Assembly (NCBI RefSeq): GCF_014805625.2
Contig: NW_023998517.1
Span: forward strand, 1,435,155-1,499,154
Origin: Glossina fuscipes
Taxonomy: Eukaryota; Arthropoda; Insecta; Diptera; Glossinidae
DNA length: 64,000 bases
Direction: 5' to 3'
Made by a program: the position numbers and the translations under genes
The notes under the pieces: model-generated
Told to the model about the DNA's origin: nothing
Databases searched by the model: none
What the model saw: only the letters and a program-made list of their open reading frames with translations
Part shown: positions 1 through 12,098 of the stretch, in pieces
How positions within the stretch are numbered: the stretch's first letter is position 1
Layout of the letters: the number at the start of each line of letters is the position of its first letter

Positions 1-279
1 AGAGTGAGTAAGCTTATGTGTAACTCATTTCCATTTCTTTTAACACACCATCTACACATAGAATGTTTATATAGGCATACATATGTGCATCAACACATGC
101 ATATATATGTGTGTGCATGATGTGTACACGTACAGAGAATGCCGACATACTTCCTGGCTTGTATGTCATACCACACCATTGTTGAGTTACTCTACCGTAT
201 GGCCATAATTTCCATCTATCTATCTGCATATATACTATGTTTATATAGATATATATATATATTTATGTTTATGTATTTT

Positions 280-282
<3 letters not shown>

Positions 283-312
<30 letters not shown>
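283..312. repeat. (AT)n microsatellite
   Basis: About 15 AT units between TGTA-rich sequence. Confidence 0.95.
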
Positions 313-320
<8 letters not shown>

Positions 321-757
321 TGCATCTCGTATACTCTTATTGTAAGGTTGTTGCTAAAATTTTTGCGCTTTTTTCTCGTCTTTGTTGTGTTATTTAAGTT
401 CAAACGAAAAGTCCGTAAAGCCTTTATGAAGCTGCTCCGAAGCTCTAATGGTATGTTACTATAGATGTGCAGCCGCCTCAGAAAGATTTATGCAGTTCAT
501 ATTCACATTTTACAAACACCGCATTCATATACGTTATGTTTGTATATGTTTGCTTACATACATGCTGCATAGTCTGGCATGCCATAGATTTCCTAACTGA
601 ACTCTTTACTAAACTGGACCTATTTGGTAGTAAACGTATGAATAAACGAACGTACGTAAATCTATAGATATAAAAACGATTGTATGCGCTACTACTATTT
701 AAGAATGTTGTTGTTATTGGGTATGCATATGCATATATGTACATATATATAAATAAA

Positions 758-764
<7 letters not shown>

Positions 765-796
<32 letters not shown>

Positions 797-808
797 ATGT
801 GTGTGTGC
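765..808. repeat. (AT)n(GT)n compound microsatellite
   Basis: AT units run directly into GT units. Confidence 0.9.
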
Positions 809-834
809 GCATGTAAGTAAACTCATATACAATC

Positions 835-867
<33 letters not shown>
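835..867. repeat. (ATG)n microsatellite
   Basis: Eleven near-perfect ATG units. Confidence 0.95.
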
Positions 868-1221
868 CTGATGACCATTCGAAATATTCAATAGTGTTTA
901 TGCAGGCATACGTGTATACACATCTATGTGTTGGTAAAGCAAAAGTTACCGATTTTTGCCCTTGTTATTGTTGTTGCTGTTGTTGTTTTTGTTATTGCTA
1001 TTGCCATTGTTGCCTTTAGCAATTTTGGCAGTATGTATGAATGCATATGCATGCATGCATATAATTCTTAAGCTACATATTCCTTTAAAACGCATACATC
1101 ACACACTTATGGCCATATATGTTTTTCAAGCCTCCACAAGTCTTACCATTGTCCTTCTGCCTTTGCCCCTTCACTTTCAACGACCAAATTTTCTAATATA
1201 CTCCAACTTGTTTTATGATCT

Positions 1222-1254
<33 letters not shown>
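1222..1254. repeat. (CA)n microsatellite
   Basis: About 16 CA units. Confidence 0.95.
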
Positions 1255-1256
<2 letters not shown>

Positions 1257-1637
1257 TGAATAAATACACATACAAATGCACATATATATACGCCAAGAAT
1301 GAAAATTTCTATTCATGTTTTCGGTTTGGTTTCGCAATCAGTTTCCAAACGTTTTGAGTTTGTGTTGGTATTGAGAGCGTAGCGCATATAAAAGCATTCA
1401 TATCTGCACATATATAAGCGCCTGAATGAGTAGAGGTTTTTTACGGCTTTTAGAGCATTGCATATTAAGTTATTGTATATTAGGTGTTAAATCAGATAAA
1501 TTTTCGCATAATACCGCATGCAGCACTTGGATTTTACAATGATTAACAATGTGCAGCAGCAACATTTTCATTGGAATTTGCCGGGTATTTTATGCACTCA
1601 CACTTTTCCTTTCTCTCTCATGGTATGCGCATCGCTT

Positions 1638-1638
<1 letters not shown>

Positions 1639-1670
<32 letters not shown>
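1639..1670. repeat. (CT)n microsatellite
   Basis: About 16 CT units followed by further CT-rich sequence to about 1715. Confidence 0.95.
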
Positions 1671-1674
<4 letters not shown>

Positions 1675-4012
1675 ATCTCTCTCACTCGTTCTCCCTTTTC
1701 TCCCTTTTCTCTTCCTTTTACACATCATTGTTACACATGCTTACACTACAAGCGAATGAGTCAATGAATAAATGAGTGAATGAATAGTTGCATGTGCTTT
1801 AAAGCACAATACATATACAATTATTCATATGGCTAAGAGTGTGTGTAAATATAGTTATGAGGCTATTACAAAAACAACTTTTTATTTTTTTTTTACTTTT
1901 CAGTATTTGGTTTCCATTATTTGTACAACCGTTTGTTGGTGTTAGTGTTCACACCAACAAACAATATTTTCTAAATACTGATCGCAATGCGTTGTCCACG
2001 TAATGCAATTTTAATCCTGGTATAAAGTAAAATTTTCGATATTTTTAAGCTAAAAGCGGTTTATTAAATTTATCATAAGACTGGTAGAAGAGTGAGAAGG
2101 AATAGAATCGGGACCGAGAATTGAGACTGCAAAAGGAAACAGGGAGTTCAACCCTGAGCCAAAGGAGATTTGAAGTTCAAACAAAAAAGGAAGGGGGACA
2201 GTTTCCGAGTTACCTTTAGGGAAAAGCGAAAAAGACAAGTGACTGCTTACACCAATTCAAAATAATGCATCTTGACTGTGAAGCGAACTTTTTTATAACA
2301 GAAATTTTTCAATCATCTTCGATTCGAAAATTAATTTTACCGCCTACGCGGTAATTAACATTTTGTAATGAACGTCAAATCTTGCAACCTAGTGGTAACC
2401 ACCTGATAAGATGTTCTATTGAAACAAAGTTTCTTAGGCGAACTGTAGAACTTTAATATCGTTTGGGTATAGAATGGGCTTGTCATGAAGTAGTGCGAAA
2501 GCGATTAGAAAATTCTTTATGCTAAGTTTATGCGAGCGCAAATGCATTCCTCTCGTTGTTGCTGTTAACGAAAAATAAAATGAAATGAAACAGGAAAGGG
2601 ACGATCTGACAGTGGGATGACTTAAATCTCTATTAATGATAAGACGGAAGGAAAGCCAGACTCACAGATCAACATCCAGTTAGATAAACACACATAGATT
2701 GCGACGATTAATGTTGTGTAATGGTTATGTTGAGGCAGCTGCAAATAGTTAGGCTGAAGTTCATACGAGCTTAGGGACATAGGCAAAAAAAAATACTTCG
2801 ATGGACTATGGACTATAAACTGATAAATTGATACACAAACACATCGCACTTTATGAAATTTTTTATCTGAGTTTGTTCGAGCATCAGTGCACTACGAGCG
2901 CGGTGCACGCAAATTACTCCTCTTTCTGCTTCTTGTCCATCCTATAACCCTTCTTGAATCATTCTCGTGCCCGCACAAAAAGGGGTCGTCCTGCGAGTGG
3001 CTGGTAAATTAAAACGACCGACAAACCGACTGTTCAACGGTTTATACTTTACAAGTTTCCTTATCTTTATTCCTAGTTTGGATATATAACAGAACTGCGG
3101 CCAATCGCCAACGTAAACCTCTCCCTAATTTTTGATCAATATAATTTTCGTGTACTCCCAATATATAATCGAACTTTGTATTAGCATAGTATTTGACGAT
3201 AAGTAATGAAATAAATATAAATAGAATGTTGAAACTAACAATCGTCCGTCTGTCGGTGCTGCATTTTTTACCAAACATTTAACGCTTGAGTGTATTAGTG
3301 AAATATAGGCACGAAGTATATGTGAATAGAAGTGAAATGAAAATGTCGCTCCTTAGGACTTACAATCAGGCTTTATAAACAGGAATGAACACTAATTTTA
3401 CATCTTTTATGGACAAACATCCATCATGTCTCTGCTCGTAGACTGAGGTTTACGGTTTCGGTTTGCGTTGGTTTCATTGAGTAGATAAATAGAATGCAAA
3501 CCCCTTGACACGATTCTGAGGGACATCGCAGAGGTACCGCAAGTCACAAGTCATTTTTTTCTGCACGGGACTTACAGCCGACCTTGGACCTTCTTCCTAT
3601 GACTATTTTTTCACGACAGCAAAAGTGATACAAAATTAAAAAAAATATGACAAGAATATATAGACCGTTTTTTTTATGACTAGTGACCCACCATATATAT
3701 CCCACTAAAGAGAACATATCGAGTTTTCGTGCCCCCTTTTACGGAGACTTTATCATAGTCACAAAATCTTATCTATTATTTTTGGAATTTTTATTCTTTC
3801 TTTCTTTCGTATTAAGCTGTAGACTTCATTTTTTTCGACACTAATGAGTTTTCATGCGCTAGCATTGTGAAATTGTTAGGAAAATTAGTTTGTTTTTATA
3901 CCAAAACAAAAAATAAATAAATAAAAAAAAAGCCAAAGTGGATGAAAAAGGAAAAATTTATGGGGCGTCCAGCACCACGAAGAACGAAGAAGTTGGCATA
4001 CCTAGCTCTATA

Positions 4013-4014
<2 letters not shown>

Positions 4015-4047
<33 letters not shown>
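4015..4047. repeat. (AT)n microsatellite
   Basis: About 16 AT units. Confidence 0.95.
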
Positions 4048-4048
<1 letters not shown>

Positions 4049-7010
4049 CGAAGTGCAGCAACTGTGTTTGCCATGTTGTGGTCCGATCTTTATTTTGCAA
4101 AGAAATTCCCATAGACCTGCATATACCTATTGTATTTTCTTTTAAAAAATTTATTCGTACTATTGTTTACTCAGTTATTTAACGATTGTTCGTTGTATTG
4201 CTGGTCGGTTGTTTAGGTTGTTTAGAATTTGCCCATAGTAAAATTCGGCAAAAGTTCATATTATTATATACAAATAAATATGTTGTTATTATTTATCCTG
4301 TTTTTGTTATTTTTTAACGGTAATTTACATAAAATTTATACACACACGCACGAATAGATATAAACGTATCATAGCATCAATGAGAGACAAATAATATACG
4401 TGCAATTTTGTTGCTGTTGTTGTTATTTGTTATTTTTGTTTTTGCTTTTTTTTTTGTTTTTGTTATTTTTTCTGTCTGTTGGTTTGTTGCTTGGAAAATT
4501 TGTGTTCATGGAGATAAAAGTGCCAGAGCAACTTGTCATAATAAATTTGAAACGATGGTCAGCATTTATAAGCTCAGCCTTTTCATGTACATAACTATGT
4601 ATGCGTGCATGTGTATGGTCGTAAGCGTATGCATACATATCATACCGTATATATTTTGCATATGCATGTATTTGTGCTTGAACATAAAACAATAGCCTTT
4701 TCATGCTATAAAATAATAGTAGAGTTTATGCAAATTTATGACACAGATTTACCACAACAACAATAACAACAACAACAATAGTAAAACAAAAAAAACAAAA
4801 AAAGATATAAAAAAATTGAACAAAATAAAAAACTATATTTAATGAAGTGTGGCTGATAAAAATCTGATATGAAAAACGAATTTTTAAAAGATTTTTCATA
4901 ATTTATGTTTGCATTAAAATATAATAATAATAAATAAATGCAAAACTGCCATTATTTAAATTGAATATTTTTACTTCACTATTAAAACTAATATGAAATT
5001 TTTGTATAAAATCTTCCCAACCATTTCATCTTTGTTCAAATATTTGAGGAAAGATGAGGAAAAGCTAAGCAAGACGAACTTTTACAAAGAGTAAGTAATA
5101 AGACCATAACAGGAGTTGAATAGAAATACGTAAAAGGTGGTGAGATATAAACTTGACCTATTCGATCATAAAAGCTGTTATTTTTTCTTAGGCATTATCT
5201 AAAGCTTCATCGAAGCGCCTTTATTAGGTAAACTGCACAGTTAAATCATGGCGCGCGTTTATCGTACAGAGTGCATATAAATTTTTTTTTCCTCACTACT
5301 CTACGCGAGCAAAGACTTAGTAGTTGTGATTCTTATCTACTCGGATACTCACGTAGGTGAAAAGTCCTCTTGAAACATTTAGTATAGTCTTTGTAGTACA
5401 AAGTAATTTTTTTCATTTTCTAAAACTTTAATCAATTTTTAAAAGGAGGACGATAGCTGCTGTAGTAGAATCCCAACCAAAACATATGTGTGTGTCCTGC
5501 TACTCATATGCATTTAACTGGCGTTGTTTATACAAGTGGTTCCTCTTCAGTCAGTGTTGAAACGTTGAAGAAAATGATAAGTAACTGTCGCTTTGGATAC
5601 GAAAGATCCAGAAATGCGTGCTGATTCAATTAAAGGCAGCGGTAGAGTTAAAGGGCAATAAAACGATCAAGATCAGTGAGTAAAATAAGTACCACCTCCT
5701 TGTCTTTTCCGACTTCTTCTTCACACTGGTTCGCGTTTCTTTTAAAATGTGTTTGATATCGAGAATGTGACATTAGGAAGGCGACAATAAACAATTAAGA
5801 AAGCCATGATAAACATTTAAAACAATAGAACGTATAAACGAAATCATTCAGCATTTTTTGTGAATATTTAAGCATGAAGTGCGAGGTTATAATTGGGAAA
5901 AGCATCACAATACAACCATACATCGTTCGTAATAAGAAATGTTAGGGAAGTAAGGTCATGCTCCAGTATATACTAAAGAACGATAAAAGCTCTTCGATAC
6001 CCTTAACTGTAAATGTAACACATGCACATACTAGGTTGTGGTAAATGCAAAAAGTTTCCTAGAAATAAGGTCGCTCGCTCCTCTTGATGATGATAACATA
6101 GTAATATAGAACTCAATTGTTTCATACTTTCTCTGCGTGTTTCCTTCTTTCTCGTTAAATTTTTATAATTATTTTCACTGTTTTTCTCCTTACTTGTTGT
6201 AAATTAGCAAAGACGTACAGACTTAACATAAAATAAGGGGCTACTTTAGTAGTACGCTTAGGTTAAAGAAAGAAAAAGAATGCATAACCAAGAATCGCAC
6301 GCATAGTGTACTTCTCCCACCTATTTTAAGGAACTAATTCATTCTCTCTGCTTAGAAATAGCTAATGAAACAAGTGGCACTGTATTGGCTTAACGCATGG
6401 TGAGCTCTCACGCAAAAGGGATCTTCATTTCTTTGGAACATGCCTTGCGACTCATCACACTTGCTTGGGAAATATCTCGCCCCGCAATAGTCTTAAATGC
6501 AATTATTGCGGTACCTTTGCTTTGGTATCGAGTTTTTAGGCGGACCTTTCAAATATTGGCCCCAAAATTTTAGTTTGGTACCTACTTGAAGTTACTTAAA
6601 CTGCGTTGAAAATAATATTTAGATGTGGTTAAATTTTTTATCTTTTTGGTTAGAATGAATTGTTCTTAGTATGTATGTATGTACTAAGCTTTAACTCTTG
6701 ATTAAATCTTGCTTTTCATGACCGCAAATTGTCAACAACAGACGAAGGAAAATATTGTCAATAGAGCGGATAATTTCGAAAGCATTTCTATATAAAATTA
6801 TGGTCAACTGCTTGCTATAAAAGAGTCGCCTCGAGATGCCGGTTATACTAAATATGTCACAAATATATAATAATAACTTTCCTTTTCTTGAGTAATACCT
6901 TTTTTTGACAATAACAACAGCACTAACGAAAACAAAAAGGAAAACATATTTTCTCAATTAAAAGTAAGTAAGTTTTTCAAACGTAAACAAGGGCCACGGG
7001 TCACCATTAA

Positions 7011-7361
7011 ATACCCTACACCATTTCATTTAATACATTTATTTACATCTACTAAGTTTGCAAAATAAAGCGCTATATAGGAAGAGGTCGACAAAGCGGT
7101 CCGATCGAAATTCTTTTCATTAGTCGTCGTCCTTGGACCAAAACAAATGGATGCAGCGAACTTTATCAAAATATTAGAAAAATTGTGACCTGAACGTTGA
7201 AGACACAATAAGAAAAACGGACAGACGGACAGAAAACCTTATATTAATTCAATTGGTGATGCTGAATAGACCGACATAATGCTTACCTCAAGTGCGTCGG
7301 GATGTTGCGTGTATCCGCACAACTTAATTTTTGTCCTTGGACCACAAGTGGTGTAGGGTAT
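7011..7361 (-). mobile_element. mini-me/DINE-like repeat, family 2, with 13-bp inverted ends
   Basis: Bounded by ATACCCTACACCA at 7011-7023 and its exact reverse complement TGGTGTAGGGTAT at 7349-7361. Read on the minus strand, the head ATACCCTACACCACTTGTGG is followed about 140 bases on by CTGTCCGTCTGTCCG and then by CACAATTTTTCTAATATTTT and GATAAAGTTCG. The same order occurs at 28416 (+) and 59330 (-). No coding capacity is visible. Confidence 0.6.
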
Positions 7362-7938
7362 AAAAGTTTTTCCATTCATGGAATGAACCGCGAACAAGGT
7401 TCCGCTCTTTTGACAGCAAACATATGACAAACAAAGCCTAAAAGTTTTCGTGTTTTACATAAGTGTAAGTGCACAGAACCTAGGTCACCATTAATGTTAA
7501 TCTATCAAGCATTTTCAGCGTGCTTGGCATGTTTTCGGCAACGCGGTTGCGCAAGATCTTTGGCTATTAATGAAAACCGAAATGAGTCATACGCTGTATG
7601 ATATGATCGATATCAGCAACAATCTGTATATAAATGTTATCGTATACGTTATATTTGTTTATGTCATATATAATATGATCGAATTCTATACAATTTGTGA
7701 GTCATTTTTCTTTGATTTTTGTAACTTTTTCATTGTGCCGCTGTTCTCAATTTTTTGCAAGGAGTTCATGTACCTCTTTTAAAGAAAGAAATAAAAACTC
7801 AGGCATAACAAATGCTTCATTTATTTCCGTTTGTTTGTTAGTTTATTTGTAGCGATATCGGCCATAAAGCAAATCACCAGCGAACAAATAAAAAGGAATT
7901 GCTTCGTTTATTTCTTGTAATGCAAAAATGAAAAGCCA

Positions 7939-7940
<2 letters not shown>

Positions 7941-7967
<27 letters not shown>
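7941..7967. repeat. (TAA)n microsatellite
   Basis: Nine TAA units. Confidence 0.95.
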
Positions 7968-7969
<2 letters not shown>

Positions 7970-8550
7970 GTAAGCAGTTTCAATGGTTCAGGCATTTTGT
8001 TTGGATTTCCTCCATTTTCATCTTTTCAAGCACCGGCAAACTCAGCTTGAGTTACTTTCGAAAGTTTTGTGTGCGCATTGTGTACATTGTTCGTGTTATA
8101 GTGTCGTTGTTGTTGTTGTTGTTGTGGTTATTGCACACATCATTTGTATTTCGCTTGCAAGTTTAGCTGTTATTCTAAATCATATTTTGAGTATGTGTTA
8201 AGATGTGTGAACATTAAATACCATAAAATAAATTTCCTTGAAAAAAAAAACAAAAAAAAAATTAAAAACTCCAGGTTTTCTTTCGTTCGTTCGGATGTTC
8301 TTTCCAGCTTAGAGTAGTTGAGGTTGGTTAAAAGCGTTAAAGCGGCACAAATATTTTGATGCCTTCAAGTGCAAAATGAATCGTTTGATGTGTGATGATG
8401 ATTACAACGATAGCCATAAATATATTGTGTTGATATGTAACAGAAGATGATAAAAAAACACAAAATGAAGAGCGAGTACAAGCATCTAGGATTTATTATT
8501 AAAAAGCTCTGCACATTTAAACAAATTCCAAAGATCTTAAATCAACGAAG

Positions 8551-8591
8551 ATGATGATGATGATGATGATGATGATGATAATGATAATGAT
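8551..8591. repeat. (GAT)n/(AAT) microsatellite
   Basis: Nine or more GAT units with AAT variants at the end. Confidence 0.95.
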
Positions 8592-8847
8592 GGTAACCAT
8601 CCTAAACTTTAATGCTTTTATTGCTTTAATTTATTGTCAATCGGATCTTAGGTATCGAAGCCGTAAGTGCTTAGCACAACTTCATGGCTTGCCATGTATG
8701 AGTATTTGCTCTTACATACATACATAGATTTTATAATTATCCTTTCAAATTTCTCAACTCCAATATGCATTCATCAGCATTCAACTTAGCACTATTTTCA
8801 CTTACATTTTATTACTCAACAGCTTATTCATGTTAGTAGCGCTAATC

Positions 8848-9055
8848 GGCCTAAGTGGCCGAGTGGGTAAGAAACGCGACTTTCAAGTCAGTGCTCGCGG
8901 ATACCAATCAAATCAATTCAAAGTCTGGCAGATTTTTTTTTTTGGTCGTAGCTATAGCGAGCGTTCAGCCGGTAAAGACATAACACTTATCGATTGAGAA
9001 CACATCCACTAGGCTGCGGCTACCATCCCCCTACTCTTTCTCTTTCCTCCCATCT
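8848..9055 (+). mobile_element. SINE-like repeat with tRNA-like head (family B, copy 1)
   Basis: Bases 8853-8900 resemble the first half of a tRNA-Ser or tRNA-Leu gene: TGGCCGAGTGGGTAAG is an A-box consensus and GACTTTCAAGTC an anticodon-arm-like segment. The B-box half is degenerate, so a working tRNA is unlikely. From about 8968 the sequence aligns with 33205-33290 (matching CATAAC...TTA.CGATTG, then CTA.G.TGC.GC and CCTACTCTTT). I interpret it as an old tRNA-derived SINE. Confidence 0.5.
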
Positions 9056-11912
9056 TTTCTGCACTCTATTCTATGTTAGCGGGATTCTGCTATTTTGGAT
9101 CTGTTTGGACCATTTGCTTATAGAGCATTGGAAAGATATTCTTATTCTTCTTCACTTAATATTTAACGAATGAAAGTAATGAGAACACTGATAGAGATTC
9201 GTGGAGCAGATGCCTATTCCTTATTCATTCAATTATGGAGCTGACGGTCACATTAGAGACGGTTCACTTCTCATTTTTTGCAGCATAAGACTCTTCTTTG
9301 CCCTTTTGCAACTTAATCCGAATCGGTAGAACATCTATGCCCTTAATACGCAGGAGAACTCAACTTTAATTAAAGTAAAACCTTCGTGTCCTTCGTGTCT
9401 TTCCATCAGTCCCCGATAGAAATATGAATAATACTATTCCCAATCAATTTATTGATATTTTCGATATATGCGTTGGAAGAGGATGTGATACCCCCATCCA
9501 TTTGCCACCGGCAGTTAAAAACTCAAGAAGTATCGAGAAATTAGATTTCATTTGCAGTCGTTAACAGGTTTAGCAGAAGTGAAGTCTTACGTCCACATAT
9601 ATATATGGGCGGCTTGATAACGTCAGTTCTGAATGGGACGCTAATATGCGCCTTATTATCAAAAACACATAACTAAACGATTGTTTTTTTCTTTCATGGC
9701 CAGCGAATACGGCTTTTTAACTTGTTAATGGCCATCATTTTGGTTTCAAATGTTTTTGTTATTGTTGATATTAATATACAACAGTTTGCCGGTTATTGTT
9801 AAGAGTCTCTTCCGTTGTGGCATTCTTTTTCCTCTTTGTCTCTTTTTTTTTTCGTTTTTTTTTTTTTGTTTTTTGTTATTACCCTGTGCCATGTGATTTT
9901 CTTTTTCGAGTATTTCATTTAAGACACTTTTCCGCACAACGGCAAAATTGCCCGAGATTAATGCGAATGCGCGCACACTTAAATTATGGGTTATTAAGTA
10001 AATTGATTTTAAGTACGTTTTAAACCATTTTTCTCCTCGCTTTCAAGTTAGACATTGCATTCATTGTACATATCGAAGGGTAATGTTGTGCTCATACATA
10101 CGTGCATGCAGCATGCTAACGCTTATGTGTAAGACAAAGAAACAAAGCTTAACATGCAACATAACATGCAAACTATTTGACTCGCTGACTGACTGGCATG
10201 TTTATTTTCTAAGGTTATATGCATGTACATACATGCATACATTTATACATGCAAGACACCGTCGCCGTTAAATTTCGTTTAAATCAAGGCAACGTAGAAG
10301 GGAAATTATTGTTTCTTTCTGCTCTGCTTCAGTTCAGTCTACTGTGACTGTGCGTGCAAAAGTATCTCGCCAGTCTTAAAATAGTTGTAGTAGTAGTAGT
10401 AGTAGTATTAGTGTTTATTTACATATATCTGGGGTTAAATATTTGCTTCTTTTTTTTTTGCAGCAATTTTCATGTTTATGTAAACGATATTTATTAAAAC
10501 ATCATTAAATTGGATGTAGATTAATTGTCGAGACTGTTGTTGTTGTTGTTGTCGTTGTTGTGGTTCTTGGACAAGTGTTCACAAAAATTAATTCGATAAA
10601 ATTATGTATAATTAATCAAAATGATTTTCTTCAAACATATTTGCAGACAGACCAACGTAATGCTAATTAAATTAAATGTAAGTAAATGTATTTGAATGAG
10701 TCAATCAATTAAAATCGTAAAATAGCAATTTCTTTTTCCTCCTCAAACGAGAGCACGTAATCTATCGTTCGTCTTTATTACGCAACATCTGTTCTCCTCT
10801 GCAACAACTTGATATAATTGCTATGTTTTTATTATTAATTATTCTCAATGTAATAACTTCACGTTTAAGTTTCTATTTTCCCCCTATTTAGCTTAACACA
10901 CTTCCATTTTCATTCATTCTATGACGACACGGTTAACGGACGACACCGGATCTATTAAAGGTTGCATTATTGATTTAAAGTCTTATGATTATCAATTATA
11001 TCTATCTCTTTCTATCAGACCACCCAAGTGTCTAACTTAAAAATGGCGTTCATAGTTTCTTTATGCTTGTAGTAGAGAAGTCATTTTAAAACAAAAAAAA
11101 AAAAAAAAAAAAACCTTACTTTTTACAGTAAAGATTTATTGCCTCCAACTAAGGCTTTTGATTGTATTGTCTTCGCAGTGCTTTTGCCATTAGAAGCTTT
11201 AATGTTACGATTTATTAATTGCCTTTGTTTCTTTACTACTATTCTCAAAAATTTGGTAAACACTTATGTTAATTTCTTGCTTTGCTTCTATTTAAACGCA
11301 TAAATAATTAATAATTTGGAATATATTGTTAGTCACATTGGAATAAATAGCATAAAATTCTCAGTTGGTTTAATTATGGTACGACTCTATGTCCTTCACT
11401 CTGCTATTAATTGCATAAATTTCCATCAAAAAGCTGTAGCTCGACTCACAATTGAAAATAAAAGCTTGTCTAAATACTTAAGAAGGCCACCTAATGTAGG
11501 GGAAACGTCTGCAGCTACTCCTACAAGTCTGTAAACTACAATCCACATGGTCTGGCAACTTTGTCGCGCGGTATAGTCGTGTATTTTTTGTGTCGGCAAA
11601 TAAAATTTTAATTTTTTTCTTGAATTTCGTGGCTTTTCTGCCTTAGTGTGTGATTTTATTATTTTCTTTGAGAAGAAAGTGAGTGAATTCAAAGTAAAAG
11701 AAATATTTTTCTTTTACGCTTTCATTTGATTCATTTGAGTTTTGCAAACAAAACTTTGAGCTCTGATAAAAATCTCTTTTTTTTTTTTGTTTTCTCTCTT
11801 TTTCTCTGTTATTTTTTTACTGTTTGGAGTTTGTGTTGCTAGTGATCTCTCGTTACAGTGTCAACCTAACAGAGAAGTTTTGCACAAATTGGTTGATAAA
11901 TTTTTATATTCA

Positions 11913-11915
<3 letters not shown>
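9056..11915. other. Non-coding, no gene seen
   Basis: AT-rich with a (TAG)n run near 10388, a (TTG)n run near 10539 and homopolymers. ORFs in it are short and lack domain signatures. Confidence 0.7.

Positions 11916-11954
<39 letters not shown>
11916..11954. repeat. Poly-T run at the gap edge
   Basis: 39 uninterrupted T. This is probably where the assembly failed. It could be the poly-A tail of a minus-strand element or a simple homopolymer. Confidence 0.9.
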
Positions 11955-12054
11955 NNNNNNNNNNNNNNNNNNNNNNNNNNNNNNNNNNNNNNNNNNNNNN
12001 NNNNNNNNNNNNNNNNNNNNNNNNNNNNNNNNNNNNNNNNNNNNNNNNNNNNNN
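11955..12054. other. Assembly gap (100 N)
   Basis: Exactly 100 N, the conventional placeholder for a gap of unknown size. It follows a 39-base poly-T run (11916-11954) and removes the LINE 5' UTR, promoter and left target junction. Confidence 0.98.
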
Positions 12055-12098
12055 GTGTGTCTGTTCTCCATAATCAACAACTGTCTTTTTGACAGGAC

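Larger units (their letters stand above)
1..7010. other. Non-coding, microsatellite-rich
   Basis: Only short, low-complexity ORFs are present, many reading AT, TTG or CT repeats. No exon, RNA gene or recognisable transposon body was found apart from the listed microsatellites. Confidence 0.7.

Noticed and set aside
956..1357. 133-codon ORF
   Set aside because: Its length comes from reading through TTG and CA microsatellites; the product is poly-Leu and poly-Thr/His.
8853..8925. Functional tRNA-Ser/Leu gene
   Set aside because: A good A box and part of an anticodon arm, but the B-box half and acceptor stem do not pair. It fits a tRNA-derived repeat better.
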